From contig CP075492.1 of assembly GCA_021613535.1 (NCBI GenBank), forward strand, positions 7,440,001 through 7,504,000: a stretch of DNA of 64,000 nucleotides. Direction: 5' to 3'. Within the stretch, counting starts at the first letter, position 1. Each line of letters opens with the position of its first letter. Under the pieces are notes generated by a model, which was given only the letters and a program-made list of their open reading frames with translations, searched no databases and was not told where the DNA came from. The position numbers and the translations under genes are program-made. Of this stretch, positions 1-11,769 are shown in pieces. This DNA comes from Adineta vaga (Eukaryota > Rotifera).

Positions 1-1146
1 TAAATTCAATCGATTATCAATCTGAACAAAAAGAGAAATATCGAATTTGCAAACAAACATGTGAACCGCATGTAACACTCATCATTGTATATGCATCATT
101 ATCTTCATTATCGCTACTATCTGGTATGAAACAGCACCATGATAATGTTGGAGGAGATTGATTATTTGAATATTGTAAATCAATAAATAAAATTAAAGTA
201 TGTCTAATAGAGAAAGAAAACGATTATTTGTATAAATTCATTCAAAATCTTACTGTAATTCATTAGGTTCATCACTTTTTTCTATTCGATAGATACGTAA
301 ATGACATGCTTGATCAACACATGCCAAAAGGACATCATCAGAAAATGAGAATGCTAAATCATGAATATCACCCGAAAATGGTGGATTAATTACAGAACGA
401 AAATCCACTTGTTTATAGAAAACACAAACAATATCATCACCACTTTGTCCTAGAAAATCGATTCAATAAAATCATTCACGATAGAAAAACAGATTACAAA
501 CGTTTTAAAGCATAAGCAACAAAGTTTCCACATGTCACAACGAAATGGCCAGAATAATATCGTGATTCCCAATTATGGTCAATAATCGGTTGAGAAAAGA
601 CCTTAAAAAAAATGACATATTCTCAATTTTGCGATATCCTATGGCGATTTCATATAGAAATACGAACATCATATAATAATTCTCATGAGAATTCGAAAAG
701 AAAATGTCATTCTAACTTAATCAAGTAATCATTTTTTTTTCATTCAAAATGAAATTATCGTATTTGCAAGATACGAAGCAATAATAATTCTCCACATAGT
801 TAGATAAAAAAAATAATTTACATATTTCGACATCTCTATTTCAAAATGGCAAAATATTTTACATACTTGATTAAAATCATTTGCTGATATTGTTTCTGTC
901 AAAAGATTTTTTCGATTCGTCAATTGAATTTCAACTTCATGCCGTGAGATTAGATGTGTTGATTGGATCGGATCATTACTATTCAACTCACTAAACAGAA
1001 CGGAAAGCACATCTCATTAAAATCGTTTTCCACCACGTTTTCTCATACATTTGTTGATGACGTTTATCGTCTGAATCGAATGTACTAGAAAAAGAATCAG
1101 AATCGTAATCAAATCAATAAATCAAGTAAATAACTCACATATTCAT
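1..1146 (-). CDS. EDC4: Enhancer of mRNA-decapping protein 4 (EDC4/Ge-1)-like, 5' part of gene
   Basis: EDC4 is a P-body scaffold that links the decapping enzyme DCP2 with DCP1. Read on the minus strand, the gene starts at 1144-1146 with a tiny first exon, and spliced exons continue to the left edge, so the 3' part is missing. The conserved WD40-region features are visible: a HNWESRYYSGHF segment (EDC4 has a WEHKYYYG motif here), then YALK, PPFSGDIHDLAFSF, ACVDQACHLRIYRI and a LSWCCFIPD block. Four or five introns of about 50-250 nt carry good GT/AG signals. The N-terminus is much shorter than in vertebrates (about 35 residues precede the WD region). The family call is by recognised similarity; another WD40 protein is possible but less likely. 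Confidence 0.75.
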
Positions 1147-1782
1147 AATTAGTACAAAGAAAAGATAATAATAACAAATATAATCTAAAGTCAGAAAACT
1201 TTTTCTTTATATCAAAGCAATTGATAGTAATTGATCTTTTCTTTTCATGGGCAAGTCAATATATTCTAATGTCAGATCGCAAAATCAATCAATTAGAAAA
1301 AAAATACTGAACATGGAAAGAACGAAAGAAAGAGAAAAAGATGAAGTATTTACATTCTCTTTTTATCAATAAAACACGTCCATGCGAATAGATATATCCA
1401 AGCATCACTTGTTAGCGATAGCTTTTTCTTTTCGTGTTGTTTCGCAAGATGTCTCGTGTGGGGTTCGATTCCACATAGAGACTTACATATTTTTTTCTCT
1501 CTTCCGTCTCTTTGGAAGACTTAATTCAAGTTAATCATAATTTCGTCAGTAAAGTAGGACAACCAAAAACTAACCAAGCTATCACAGATCAATAGCTTCT
1601 TATTAAATTCGTTCAGCTGACTAACGTCTAGTAAGTAGAAATCTTTTAAATGAAATAAAAAGCGAACATCACTCAAACTATTTCATCTATTTCTCTTCAT
1701 TCCTTTACATACAGTCACTGATATCTACATATATATACATGTATATGTAAAGAATCGAACTATAAATTAGAACTATTAAACT
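1147..1782. other. Intergenic region between divergent EDC4-like and TMEM179-like genes
   Basis: No coding exon was recognised. It should hold the promoters of the two divergent genes. It contains a short perfect-arm hairpin (1451-1482) and an alternating TA/CATA tract near 1725-1750. Confidence 0.5.
1451..1482. other. Two-stem hairpin with a TTCGATT-containing loop
   Basis: GTCTC (1451-1455) pairs with GAGAC (1478-1482), and TGTGG (1457-1461) pairs with CCACA (1471-1475). The arms are separated by a 1-nt/2-nt internal bulge and close a 9-nt loop containing TTCGATT. The loop resembles a tRNA T-loop, but no matching acceptor, D or anticodon arms were found upstream, so this is not called a tRNA. 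Confidence 0.4.
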
Positions 1783-2755
1783 ATGGATACGTCGATAACA
1801 AACAATGACGAACAACAACTGATTCAAATGTCCGCATTATCACCAGAAAAACTAGTTCAAGATGAAAATAATGTTATTATGCGTGAAACACCAACTATTA
1901 CGAATGGAAAAAAACCAACAACAGAAGCTGAACTAAAACAACAAGTATTTATTTTACGTATCTTTTCTTGGCCTATACAACTTCTAACATCATGTCATAT
2001 TCCACATTTTTCTGATCATAGTTTACGTCTAACATTTCTCTTATTTATAACATTAATTGGTTTAACTAGTTTTACCATTGCACTCATTGTTGGCACAAGT
2101 GTCGTACAATTTAAACAACAATGTCCATTATATGCATCATTTCAATTTAAATATGATACATTAACAAGAATAAAAAATAGCTCGACACTTAAAGTACTTC
2201 TAACAGGGGAAACATATGGTTCACAATCGACATGTGATTTTTGTACATTTTCGAATGTATTTACATTCATTTATTGTATTATGACAGGCTTTTTCTTCGT
2301 ATTATTCAATGGTGATCATCGAGTTGTACGATCGAATGATCGATGTTTAATTATTCCATGGTACGAAAGAAAGAATACATTCTTACTATTTCTCTCTCTC
2401 TCTCTTTAGGTTTCCCATATCTATTATTCTCGGTCTTCTGTCTTTAATCAATGCGTCTATGTTAACAAACGGATTCCTTAAATTTTGTTCAACGCTTACT
2501 TCGAATGATAGTCGAATAACCTCATGTATACAATTGAATCAAATTTTTTTCGAACAATATCCAAATGTCTCCTCATTCTTTATCTATATGCTCATCGCTA
2601 TCATTGGCTCCTGGTTTCAATTAGCATTCTTTATTGGTGTTATTGCTATACTTTTAATTCGTCTCGGTTCATCATTTGACTGGGGTAATCATCATGACAA
2701 ACAAATGAATGGAAAACCGATGAACATAGTTATGCAATCGATCGAAAAACCGTAA
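1783..2755 (+). CDS. TMEM179-like four-pass membrane protein
   Basis: The predicted product has about 307 residues from two exons (1783-2360 and 2410-2755). The intron is 49 nt and ends in a CT-rich tract followed by TTTAG. An N-terminal hydrophilic tail of about 60 residues is followed by four hydrophobic segments (about residues 80-105, 150-175, 195-215 and 260-290). The layout matches TMEM179: a first loop with Cys residues, STCDFC before TM2, a GDHR motif after TM2 (GHEGS in the vertebrate protein), and a second Cys-containing loop before TM4. The function of this family is not established. The start is the first ATG in a frame open from TATA-like sequence upstream. Confidence 0.6.
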
Positions 2756-3092
2756 AATCTAAGAAAGAAAACAAAAGACGTTTAGTTTTGTTGAAAAAAA
2801 ACACATTTATTTCGTTTGTTTTTTTTTGTACATAAACTTAAAAAAGAAGAAGACAATAGAAGATCAAAAAAAAATGCTACCTGATAAATCAAAATAAACG
2901 AAAGAAAACAGTATCATAACAGTTTCACCCGGTAGGTTTGAAAAGAAAACACGAAGAATCAAGTTTATATATGCATATGTATATATATTTATGTATAAAA
3001 GAACATTTTTTTTTGTCAAATTTCAGCAAAATGACAAATCAACTGTGTATAGGTTCGTTTTTTATCGTTTATCACCGGTATGACAGGCCAAT

Positions 3093-4535
3093 TTAACTTC
3101 GAACACCGTCTTTTTCAAGTTTTTCAAATACTTTTCGAGCATTGCGTATATTCATTAAGGTCATTTCAGAAGCTAAATGAAAAATAGACATAGAGAAAGA
3201 ATATCTCTTCAGACAGTCATATCTTCTATACAAAACAACAATCCTAAACGAATTCTTATCTAAACACTCAATAATTCAATTTTATTTTTGTTCTTTTCAA
3301 CTATCTTAGTAAATACAATACTTACAAATTGTTGGATCACTAATTACAACCATCACATACGTATTCGGTGTACATAATTCAATAAAACATGCAAATGTTG
3401 AATTTCGTACTTCCATCGATTGAAAGGCTGCTGCTAATTTACTAAAAGAAAAACAACGAAATATTGATTATTTTTCCTAATCTTCTTTTCAAACCTGCAA
3501 GATAATTTAAACTGTTTAATAATATCACTAATCTTTTCAAAACGACGTGAATCATGATGTTCTTTACGTGTACAATGCGAAATCACCTATTACAAAAAAA
3601 GAATAGTCCTTATAAAAAAACCAAACTCACAATCATTTCAGAAATCTCTTACTAAAAATGTAGCTTTTTCAAAGAGAAGAATTTCATCAGCATCGATAAT
3701 TTCTGCAAAATTCTCCAGTGTCTTTTCGAGACCTTTTACATTTGGTACTAATTGATAGACAATTTGTGACCAAGCCTAAAGAAATGTATGTTGAACGAAA
3801 ATACTGTTGGAATTCTTCTTACTTTATAAAGTGTTTCATCCCAAATTGATGTACGAAAACATGCACATTGCAAAGGTTTTGATAAGTTTGTTAGAATATT
3901 TTCTCGTTCAGTAAATACCTAGACGAAACAAATGAAACTAGAGTTCGAGTGATATGATTTTTCATACTGTTGTACGCATTTCTTCGGGAACTAAATCCAT
4001 TTTATGTATAAGACAAAAGATTTTTGCATTAGATGAATGTTGTAAAATTGATTCAAGACACGATTGATAATAATGTAAATCCTTCAATTTTGTTAAGGAA
4101 AAGAAAACAAATAAATTTACGAATTTCAAAAAAATAAAACCAACAAACTTTATCTAATTCTTGACTTTGAACGTCAAAGACATAGATAAGTACTTCAACA
4201 TTTTTAAATATAATATCTTTTTGTGTTGCAAAATAACTTTCCATAAATGCTTCTTGACCACCACAATCCCATAGATTTAGAATTAAATTACCAAGAAAAC
4301 GAACGTATGACTGTTCAACATCCACTACAAACAAACGAAATACGATAAACAAAGATAATTTTCTTCAATACTTGTAGGACCAAGACGTCGTGTATCTTTC
4401 GCACTGTAATTAGCAAATATAATCGAACGCATTGATGTTTTACCACCACCACTTTTTCCCATCAGAAGGACCTAATCGAAAAAATTTCTTCTTAGAAAAA
4501 TAAAAATCGGAAATATTTACCTTTTTTCGCATCAT
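3093..4535 (-). CDS. RRAGA: Rag GTPase A/B (mTORC1 amino-acid signalling)
   Basis: RagA/B forms a heterodimer with RagC/D on the lysosome and recruits mTORC1 when amino acids are present. The exons read through a P-loop [10 protein letters not shown], then [15 protein letters not shown], a [12 protein letters not shown] switch region, the G3-type [17 protein letters not shown] and [18 protein letters not shown]. The C-terminus reads [20 protein letters not shown]. All of these are near-identical to animal RagA. The start is MMRKK at the end of a very short first exon (4530-4535), as in human RagA. About eight introns of roughly 50-70 nt interrupt the gene. V-ATPase subunit B, which works with Rag on the lysosome, is also in this window but 13 kb away, so the link is probably chance. 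Confidence 0.95.
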
Positions 4536-4840
4536 TTTTATGACTGTTTCAAGTGTTTACTGCGACCAAAAAAATGATAAAGTTCTGTTTTAATAGAATA
4601 TATACTTTTCTATCAGTTGCTTTCACATGTGATAGTTTAATATATGGAGTGAGATTTTTCGTCTCGTATCTTCTATTTTTATTTATTTTTTTTCTCCTTT
4701 ACATTCTATCGATTCATATTGGTCAAATGAAATACGTAATTTCAAAGAAGATAACAGATGGCGTAAGACGTCCATACATTTGTTCGAAATATATTTTTAC
4801 GAGTTTATTGAGTAATTAAATGAATTTATTATAGTTTTTC
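4536..4840. other. Spacer between RagA and PGAP2 genes
   Basis: About 305 bp, AT-rich, upstream of the Rag gene and downstream of PGAP2. An open frame on the plus strand here is very hydrophobic and AT-driven, with no family resemblance; nothing else is seen. Confidence 0.5.
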
Positions 4841-5637
4841 TTAATAAAATAATTGTATTTGTCCTTCATTTTGATCCCATTCTTCTCGAATAACTGAATG
4901 GTAACCAATATTTGTCAAGATAACAAAATATTCAAAAAAACAAAATATTGAATAAATATATGGTTCACAAAAAAGATTATGTCGAGAAAAGAAATATAAG
5001 CAAATACAACATGAAAATATATTTGATAGAAACCATTTCAATCGTTTTCTTCGACAAGATTTTTCTCGTTCATTAACATAAACATTCTTTGTTCGTGGCC
5101 AATAATAATCAATTAGAATTGTTACCAACATATGTACTAATGAACAGAGAATAAAACCAATAAATGCATATTCATGCATTCGTTTGATTTCATTCGATGA
5201 AATATAAGTTAATACAAGAAGAAATGTTAACTCAAAAAAATGAAATAAACTATTGATTATCTGTACAATTCGATAAAGTTCTCGAGAAACAGTATGAGAA
5301 CGATTAAGTAAACGTTGTAATTGTAAATAAGCAATTACGTATCGAGGAGTACTATTCAAAGCAAATGTTAATCGCCAAACAAAACGTTGAGGTTCAAAAC
5401 CAGCAATAATTGCTGATATTGATGGGAAAAAATTCGATACTTGACAATGTGTTCGAGTCGATTTTTTCATATCTTTAAAAATAGTTAGAGTTAAACAAAA
5501 AAGAAAAGCAAAATATGGTAAAAAATGAGTCAAACGTAAGAAATTATGCATGGATATCTGAATACCTGAAAACGATAAGGATGATTTTGATCATTAGATG
5601 AAGATAAATTCAATGATGTTATATTACGTGCTGACAT
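4841..5637 (-). CDS. PGAP2: Post-GPI attachment to proteins factor 2 (PGAP2/FRAG1)
   Basis: PGAP2 is a multi-pass Golgi protein needed for fatty-acid remodelling of GPI-anchored proteins. The main exon (4841 to about 5565) encodes LPYFAFLFCL, THCQVSNFFPSISA, EPQRFVWRL, STPRYVIAYL, LLVLTYISSNE, MHEYAFIGFILCSLVHML, SRHNLFCEPYIYSIF and EYFVILTNIGYH. Each matches a conserved block of vertebrate PGAP2 in the same order. A 10-nt first exon (ATG at 5635-5637) joins in phase across a short intron to give MSARIQISM before the long exon; this is preferred over the internal Met. Five or so hydrophobic helices are visible. Length (about 240 residues) fits the family. Confidence 0.93.
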
Positions 5638-5973
5638 CCTTTGATGAAGATAAAATGTTTAGAACAATCGATTTGAAAATGATCAGTTTGTCTTTAGAAT
5701 TTCGTGTTTCGTCAATCTGATACCCTGTTGAACATTTAAACGATCAAATTTCTTTTTGTTTCTCGTCAAATTTTTATTCAAATGCTTTCCTTCATCATTT
5801 TGAAAAGTAAAAAGCTTCAATCCAATGAAATAACTACACGTACAGAGGTCACCTGATGTTGTAGTTAAATAACAACGAATGGCGAATATGTTGAGCCTAT
5901 AGGTTTACCTTACGTTACGTTCTATTGTTTTATTTTATTACTCATTTTCTTTTCAAGTGATTTGCTCATATCA
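5638..5973. promoter_or_regulatory. Divergent intergenic region, PGAP2 (-) / SNX3 (+)
   Basis: A 336 bp gap between two divergent starts, probably a shared promoter region. No defined element was recognised. Confidence 0.4.
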
Positions 5974-6706
5974 ATGACTACGTCTGATACTGATAATCGA
6001 CGAGGAATTCTTCGGCTACCAGCGAGACCAGTAAAATGATGACTAAATTCATATATATGTATTTATCATATTTTCTATTCGAATTTAGATTTCGTTGGAA
6101 GATCGTTATGACCCACCAGCAAATTTCCTTGAAATTGATATAGTGAATCCTGAAACACATGGTTTTGGAAATAAACGTTATACGGATTATGAAATTCGAA
6201 TGAAAGTAATAGATTACATTTTCTATTTTGTAATAAAATAATCAATTAATAAGTTTTGTTTAGACAAATTTACCAGTATTTCGTTTGAAAGAATGTTCTG
6301 TACGTCGACGTTATTCGGATTTTGAATGGCTACGAAAAGAACTTGAACGAGATAGTAAAGTATGGAATTAATTTTCAAAAATAAACAAATTTATTTTTAT
6401 TACAATTTTTCTCAGATCGTCGTTCCACCATTACCTGGCAAAGCTTGGCAACGGCAAATGCCTGGATTTCTTCGTCGCGATGATGGAATTTTCGAAGACG
6501 AATTTATCGAAGAACGACGTAAAGGATTAGAGCAATTCATTAATAAGTAAAATCATTCTTCAAAAAACAAAAATATACATAAAATGATCACTTTTAGAGT
6601 TGCTGGCCATCCATTAGCACAAAATGAACGTTCATTACATGTTTTCTTACAAGATACTACTATTGATCATAATTCATATGTTCCAGGCAAAGTACGAAAT
6701 TCTTAA
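5974..6706 (+). CDS. SNX3: Sorting nexin 3/12 (PX-only)
   Basis: SNX3 binds PI3P on early endosomes through its PX domain and works with retromer in cargo recycling. Spliced exons give NFLEIDIVNPETHGFG, YTDYEIRMK, TNLPVFRLKECSVRRRYSDF, VVPPLPGKAWQRQMPGF, DDGIFEDEFIEERRKGLEQF and VAGHPLAQNERSLHVFLQD. These follow human SNX3/SNX12 almost residue for residue. The RRYSDF and PPLPGKA motifs hold the phosphoinositide-binding Arg and the PX proline loop. Introns are about 50-75 nt. The whole protein is essentially one PX domain with a short basic N-terminal tail (about 165 residues), as expected. Confidence 0.96.
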
Positions 6707-6945
6707 ATCAATATTCGATGTATAGAACATTTTTCATATTCGATTATTCATTTCCGTTACGCATTTAGCTGCCTCTCTCTTACGATATTTTCTTCAAATT
6801 TATAAAAACAGAATCAATCGATTTATTATATTCTTTATATAAAACAAATTATACGCCATTAAATAAAGCAACGTCTACCAGTTTGTCGATGAATAATTGA
6901 GTTCTTACGCAATACTGAATTAATCATCATGAATCAGAATAATCT

Positions 6946-8741
6946 TTACACATAGATGAATAAATACTCTGGATAGCACTATTTAAAACATAATACAAAT
7001 CGTATTTTTTTATGAATAAGTATTACTTTACCTGACTATCGTGATAACATACAAAAATATGCTTTCCATCTGTTGTTGTATCATACCCATCTAAAATGCG
7101 AAATTTATGTCTTTTTTTAAATATCGGATGAATAATAGTTTTATATTTTTTCATTACCTTCTGGTTCGCAAATTTTTGAATTTCCGACTGAAAGTCAAAC
7201 AAAGACGTTAGATATGATTAATACGAAGAAAGAAAAATCTTATACTTACTCATACTTTTACCGATAAGTACTCGACTGTAAAATATTCGTTTTTGTTTTA
7301 TAGCATCTGGAGTTGCATATTTATCTGAATAACTTGCATTTGATGAGAAATATACTCCTCGTCCATAGACACATCCTTGAGAAAATATAATTAAAAACTA
7401 TCGAAATTTACAAATCGTAATCTTACCATTTAGTCCACAATAACTTCGATTAAAGCCTCGTTCCATAATTCTTTTAGCAGCTGTATCAGGACAACCGTGG
7501 TAAAGAAATCGCATTGTTCCATTGTTGTCTTTACCATACTTATGAATATAATCTTCATGTAATGCAGAAAATTGTTTGAATAAACAGAGATTTTGAATAC
7601 GTTCAATTGAGATGAGATTTGTCTAAAGAAAAAGATATTTATATGAAAATTTGAAACGAAACTATAGTTTTGATAATTTACATAATGTTCATTCATTGTT
7701 TCATCAAATGCATGTTTGACTGCAAGATATTCGTTTGATTCTTTGTGAAGTATGACTCGTTCCCTACAAAGATACAGTTGTAAGAGAATTTTTATGAAGA
7801 AAATAAAATTTACTGTTTAAAAGGAGTCAGAGTCCAATAAGACGGTTGATGTTCATAACGTTTTGATCGAAGAATACGTTTTGTACGAGCACCATAAGTC
7901 TCAACATATTTATTGAGATCAATGGATACTTTTTCGCCGATATCGTTGAGTAAAGTAAACTAGAGAGAAAATAAACAGAACATTCATTTTTCTTCATTTA
8001 GTTACGAATAGAATACGTACATTGAATTTATTAGAACTATAACGTTGTTCGATTTCAGTAATCATTTTGGGAATGTACAATCGCCATGTTGCATCCCATG
8101 CTTCATACCACCAATATACATGTTCATCGATGAATTTTTGACTACTTTCGGACAATAATTTGTTTTGTAATTCGAGGAATCTTTTTTCTTAAAAAAAGAA
8201 GATTATCGTTAGTATGCAATTTTCTAATAGAAAAATTTCGTACCGGCTTCGATGTTTGATGTCATATTGCCAAACAAATGTAATTTTTTCTCATTAAAAT
8301 TTAAAATAGGTAAAACCATTTGAGTTGAACAAAATTTTAGATATTCGTCGAGCACTGACTGATTTTCTTTAATCAATTCATCACATTGTATGTGACATAC
8401 TGTTTCTTTATATTCATGAGCATCTTTGGTTGAATTTTTCCATTCCATTTTTAAGAATTCCTACGGCAAATATTGATCATACATATTAACACAATAGTTT
8501 CATGTATTTATATAGATATCTATAAGGAAAGAAAAAGAATGTCTATATGAAGAGATTGACGTTACTCTGTCATGATGATTCAGCATAATTTTAATCATTA
8601 TGGTACCTAGATAAAGATTAATTCACCGATTAAGATACTTTTTTTTTCATATTTATATTTTAGTGAAGATGTGAAAAAATTGCATAAATATACTGAAATT
8701 TTCCCATCAACCTGCTTGGGAAAAACCAAGGCTTCGCTCAT
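6946..8741 (-). CDS. WWE-domain PARP (ADP-ribosyltransferase)
   Basis: About 390 residues from roughly nine exons. The start is taken at 8739-8741 (exon MSEALVFPKQ), which joins in phase 0 to EFLKMEWKN. The middle carries a WWE domain (HVYWWYEAWDATWRLYIP ... YGARTKRILRS), which in known proteins binds iso-ADP-ribose or ATP. The C-terminal half is a PARP catalytic fold with FLYHGCPDTAA (the H motif), GRGVYFSSNASYSDKYA (the Y motif), GKHIFVCYHDSQ and CYPEYLFIYV at the end. The E of YPEYL sits where poly-ADP-ribosylating PARPs carry the glutamate of H-Y-E, which is unusual for small WWE-PARPs of the PARP11/12/14 type. Whether it makes chains or single units is inference. It is divergent from GAR1. 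Confidence 0.88.
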
Positions 8742-9093
8742 TTTCTTTTCCGTGGTCTATTTCACTTGACGGAACAGAAATCTTTTCACAAAATATTGAA
8801 GATTTACTAATTCTCTAGGAAATGTCCATAATGAAGGAAGGACGAATTATATACAATACGAAATGATGATGACATGCTATTGTCTATCAATAGTGACCTC
8901 TATTGTGAACATAGCCCTCTATTATCGAGGTAATCTTTTTTCTCTAGATTGGTCACTCTTCATTTGATAAATTACTAATAAATACTTGAGATGTATATTT
9001 TGTGGATGTTGATTTGATTTGATGATTTCAAAATTTATTCTTCTTCTATAACAATTCTAGATTCTTTACATTTCGTTGTTATTCATTTCGTAA
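8742..9093. promoter_or_regulatory. Divergent intergenic region, PARP (-) / GAR1 (+)
   Basis: A 352 bp gap between divergent starts, presumably holding both promoters. It contains several AT-rich runs; no known element was recognised. Confidence 0.4.
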
Positions 9094-10061
9094 ATGGGAC
9101 CATTCCGAGGAGGTAATTGACGAACATTAAAAATATCTTCATTAATTTAATCGTTTACTTTTTCATTGTTAAGGACGTGGAGATTCTAGAGGAGGAGGTG
9201 GTGGTCGCGGCCGAGGCGGTGGAGGAGGTTTTCGAGGTCGTGGCGGCGGTGGAGGCGGCCGAGGTGGTGGTGGTCGATTTAATCGAGAACCAGAAGGTCC
9301 TCCTGATAGTGTTGTTGGTAAGATCATTGAACAATTGTTTTTCCTACTTCTTATCATTCATTTGAATCATTAGAGCTTGGAACTTATGCACATCCATGTG
9401 AAAGTCAACTTGTATGTAAAGCAACAAATGATATGATTCCATATTTCAATGCTGGAGTATTTCTCGAAAATAAACAGCAAGTTGGAAAAGTCGATGAAAT
9501 TCTTGGTCCAATGAAAGAATATGTATGATATAGACGTTCTTGACATTTGAATATATATTATTTTAAATATCTATCTAGTGGTTTTCCGTATCACTTCTGG
9601 AAAATATGAATCCAAGTTCATTCAAAAAGAATGAAAAAGTATGTAGATGAAAAATAAGTTTATAATCAAACTGAAAAGAAAACGATTAATTATTATTTTT
9701 ATTTACTTTGGTAGTTTTTTATTGATCCAAATAAACTATTACCATTGGCTCGATTTTTACCACGACCACCAGGCTCAAAACCATCTGGAGGTGGTGGTGG
9801 ACGTGGTGGACGAGGTGGCGGTGGTGGAAGAGGTAAGAAACTGCTGAGAAGAATATAACTATTTTTCACAATGTTCAAAGAACAATTGAATCTAAACCAA
9901 ATTTTTAATATTCAGGAGGATTTCAACGTGGAGGTCGTGGTGGCGGCGGTGGTTTCCGCGGAGGCAGTGGTGGTGGTTTCCGTGGAGGCAGTGGTGGTGG
10001 TGGTTTCCGAGGTCGAGGCGGCGGTGGTGGATTTCGAGGCGGTCGAGGACGTGGAAACTGA
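9094..10061 (+). CDS. GAR1: H/ACA snoRNP subunit GAR1
   Basis: GAR1 is a core protein of H/ACA ribonucleoproteins, which pseudouridylate rRNA and snRNA. The protein has an N-terminal RGG arm (almost pure Gly/Arg), a central GAR1 domain ([76 protein letters not shown]) and a C-terminal RGG arm ending GRGRGN. The order is as in animals. Four short introns interrupt it. The arms are locally GC-rich because of GGN/CGN codons and stand out from the AT-rich neighbourhood. ATG at 9094 begins MGPFRGG and is separated from the rest of the first arm by an intron. Confidence 0.95.
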
Positions 10062-10215
10062 TATTAGAAAAAGAAAAGAATTTGTTTTCGTTTTTGTGTG
10101 TTATTTGTCATTTTTTGTATGACAATAATAATTATCGTTGTTGTTTTTTTCTATTAGTTATATACACAAAACAAACGACATGAAACAAAAAAAAGAAAAT
10201 GAATATTATGTTTAT

Positions 10216-11405
10216 TTAATGTGGAATTGGTTTCGAAAGAACAATAAGTACAGCTGAGATAATACGAAGTAAGGTGCCTCCAATAATAATCAGATAATTT
10301 CGTTGACCAGAGATTTCTTTGAAGTAAAAGATCGACCAAAGAATAGCAATTGAACCAGGTCCAATTGTTACTAATGGAAATGAGATTGTTTGACTTAGAA
10401 CACTGTTAGCAACGAGAAAGCCAGCTTGAGCAATACCCCACATAATACCAGATATAATCGCTGGAAAGATACTTGGAATATGAAGATATGGACGATTACC
10501 TTTATAGGCAATATAAACAATATAGTAAAACATGGATGAGAAGAAGATTCCTGAATACATTGCAAAAACATAATGAAGACCATTTTTTGATGCTAATTGA
10601 TATTGATCATATGGATGATCTTGAATATAAGTACTTGGAATGAAAACAAAACCAAATAGAATACCAGCAAGAATAGCTAAGATACAACCCACAATACATA
10701 AATACATTTTTCTAGGTGGTGAAGTAGCTATTGTTGCCGTTTCAATCGATGCATCATTGCTAATAGTAGTTACAACTGGTGGTGCCGTATGAAGAATAGG
10801 TCGTCGTTCTTCAATATCCGTAGAAATTTCTTCTTCTTCATCTTGTCGAGTTGTTCGTAGAGCTAAAAATACGATTCCACTAATGCAAGCAATGGTTACA
10901 CCGATATAATTCAGATATGTTTTTTCTACATTTTCTGGTATTAAACCAAACCAACCAAAGTGTCCACTAGCCCAACCTAATAAAAACAAAAAAAGTCATT
11001 CATAGGAAATAATTTGATTATTTCATTTCGAGATTTACCGATCAACATATTTGTTGTACACCAAAGTAACATAGACATTCCAAGACCATTGATACGAATA
11101 ACTAGAAGACTAAGAATATTTCCTGTCGTCCAAAATATTCCACCAATTAAAACTAATGGAAAAAATTGTGGACTTTTCACGAATAAATCAATAATTAGAC
11201 CAGTTATCCATATTCCACAACACATAAAAAATTGAAAAGATAATCCATCACCAATTGGATATTTTCCAGCTGGAACGAGATTTGAACCAAAAAAAAGAAC
11301 AGCAATCATCACTGAAAGATAACCTATCCAAAGTGGTGTAGGACTATCATCTGATGGATGACTTGTTGTTGTGTTGAGAAAATTTATCGGAAGATTTACC
11401 GACAT
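10216..11405 (-). CDS. TMEM144: TMEM144-family transporter-like protein
   Basis: About 375 residues from two exons joined by a roughly 52-nt intron near 10980-11033. Ten or so hydrophobic helices are seen, with a hydrophilic loop (EEEEISTDIEERRP region) in the middle. The N-terminal half reads FGSNLVPAGKYPIGDGLSFQ, CCGIWITGLIID, IGGIFWTTGNILSL and IRINGLGMSMLLWCTTNMLI, typical of TMEM144, a member of the drug/metabolite transporter clan. The C-terminal half has SGIMWGIAQAGFLVANSVLS and SFPLVTIGPGSIAILWSIFYF. The substrate is not established; sugar transport has been proposed for relatives. Confidence 0.9.
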
Positions 11406-11769
11406 GTGTTTATTTGATATAATAATTAATTATATATTCACATAGACTAAAGGAAAGAAATAACAGTCATCGTTCTTTTTGTTTTCCTTCTGTATTTTAC
11501 CTAGTTGATTTTATGTTGACAAAAAACATCAAATAGTTAAGAAGACTGAAAGATCGCCAAAGAATGTCGCTACCAGATCACTTTAATGTATTTATATGAA
11601 GTTTGATCTCTTTTTTCTTTTCATCCAACAAGTATCTACGTATTTCATCAATGCATGCATAGATAAAGAATCATTTGACTTCTATACTGATTATAAATGA
11701 AGAGAACGAAATATTTGTCTATCTTATCATCCTTTCTATTCATTTCTTGTTTGATTTGATAACGTTTAC
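11406..11769. promoter_or_regulatory. Divergent intergenic region, TMEM144 (-) / PhyH (+)
   Basis: A 364 bp gap between divergent starts, likely holding promoters. Nothing else recognised. Confidence 0.4.

Noticed and set aside
1400-1490. Possible tRNA around the T-loop-like hairpin
   Set aside because: The 5' acceptor strand, D arm and anticodon arm that would match the 3' hairpin are not present within 100 bp upstream.
9117-10122. Open frames rich in Val/Ala/Glu or Pro/Arg over the GAR1 gene
   Set aside because: They are shifted or antisense readings of the GGN/CGN repeats of the GAR1 RGG arms.
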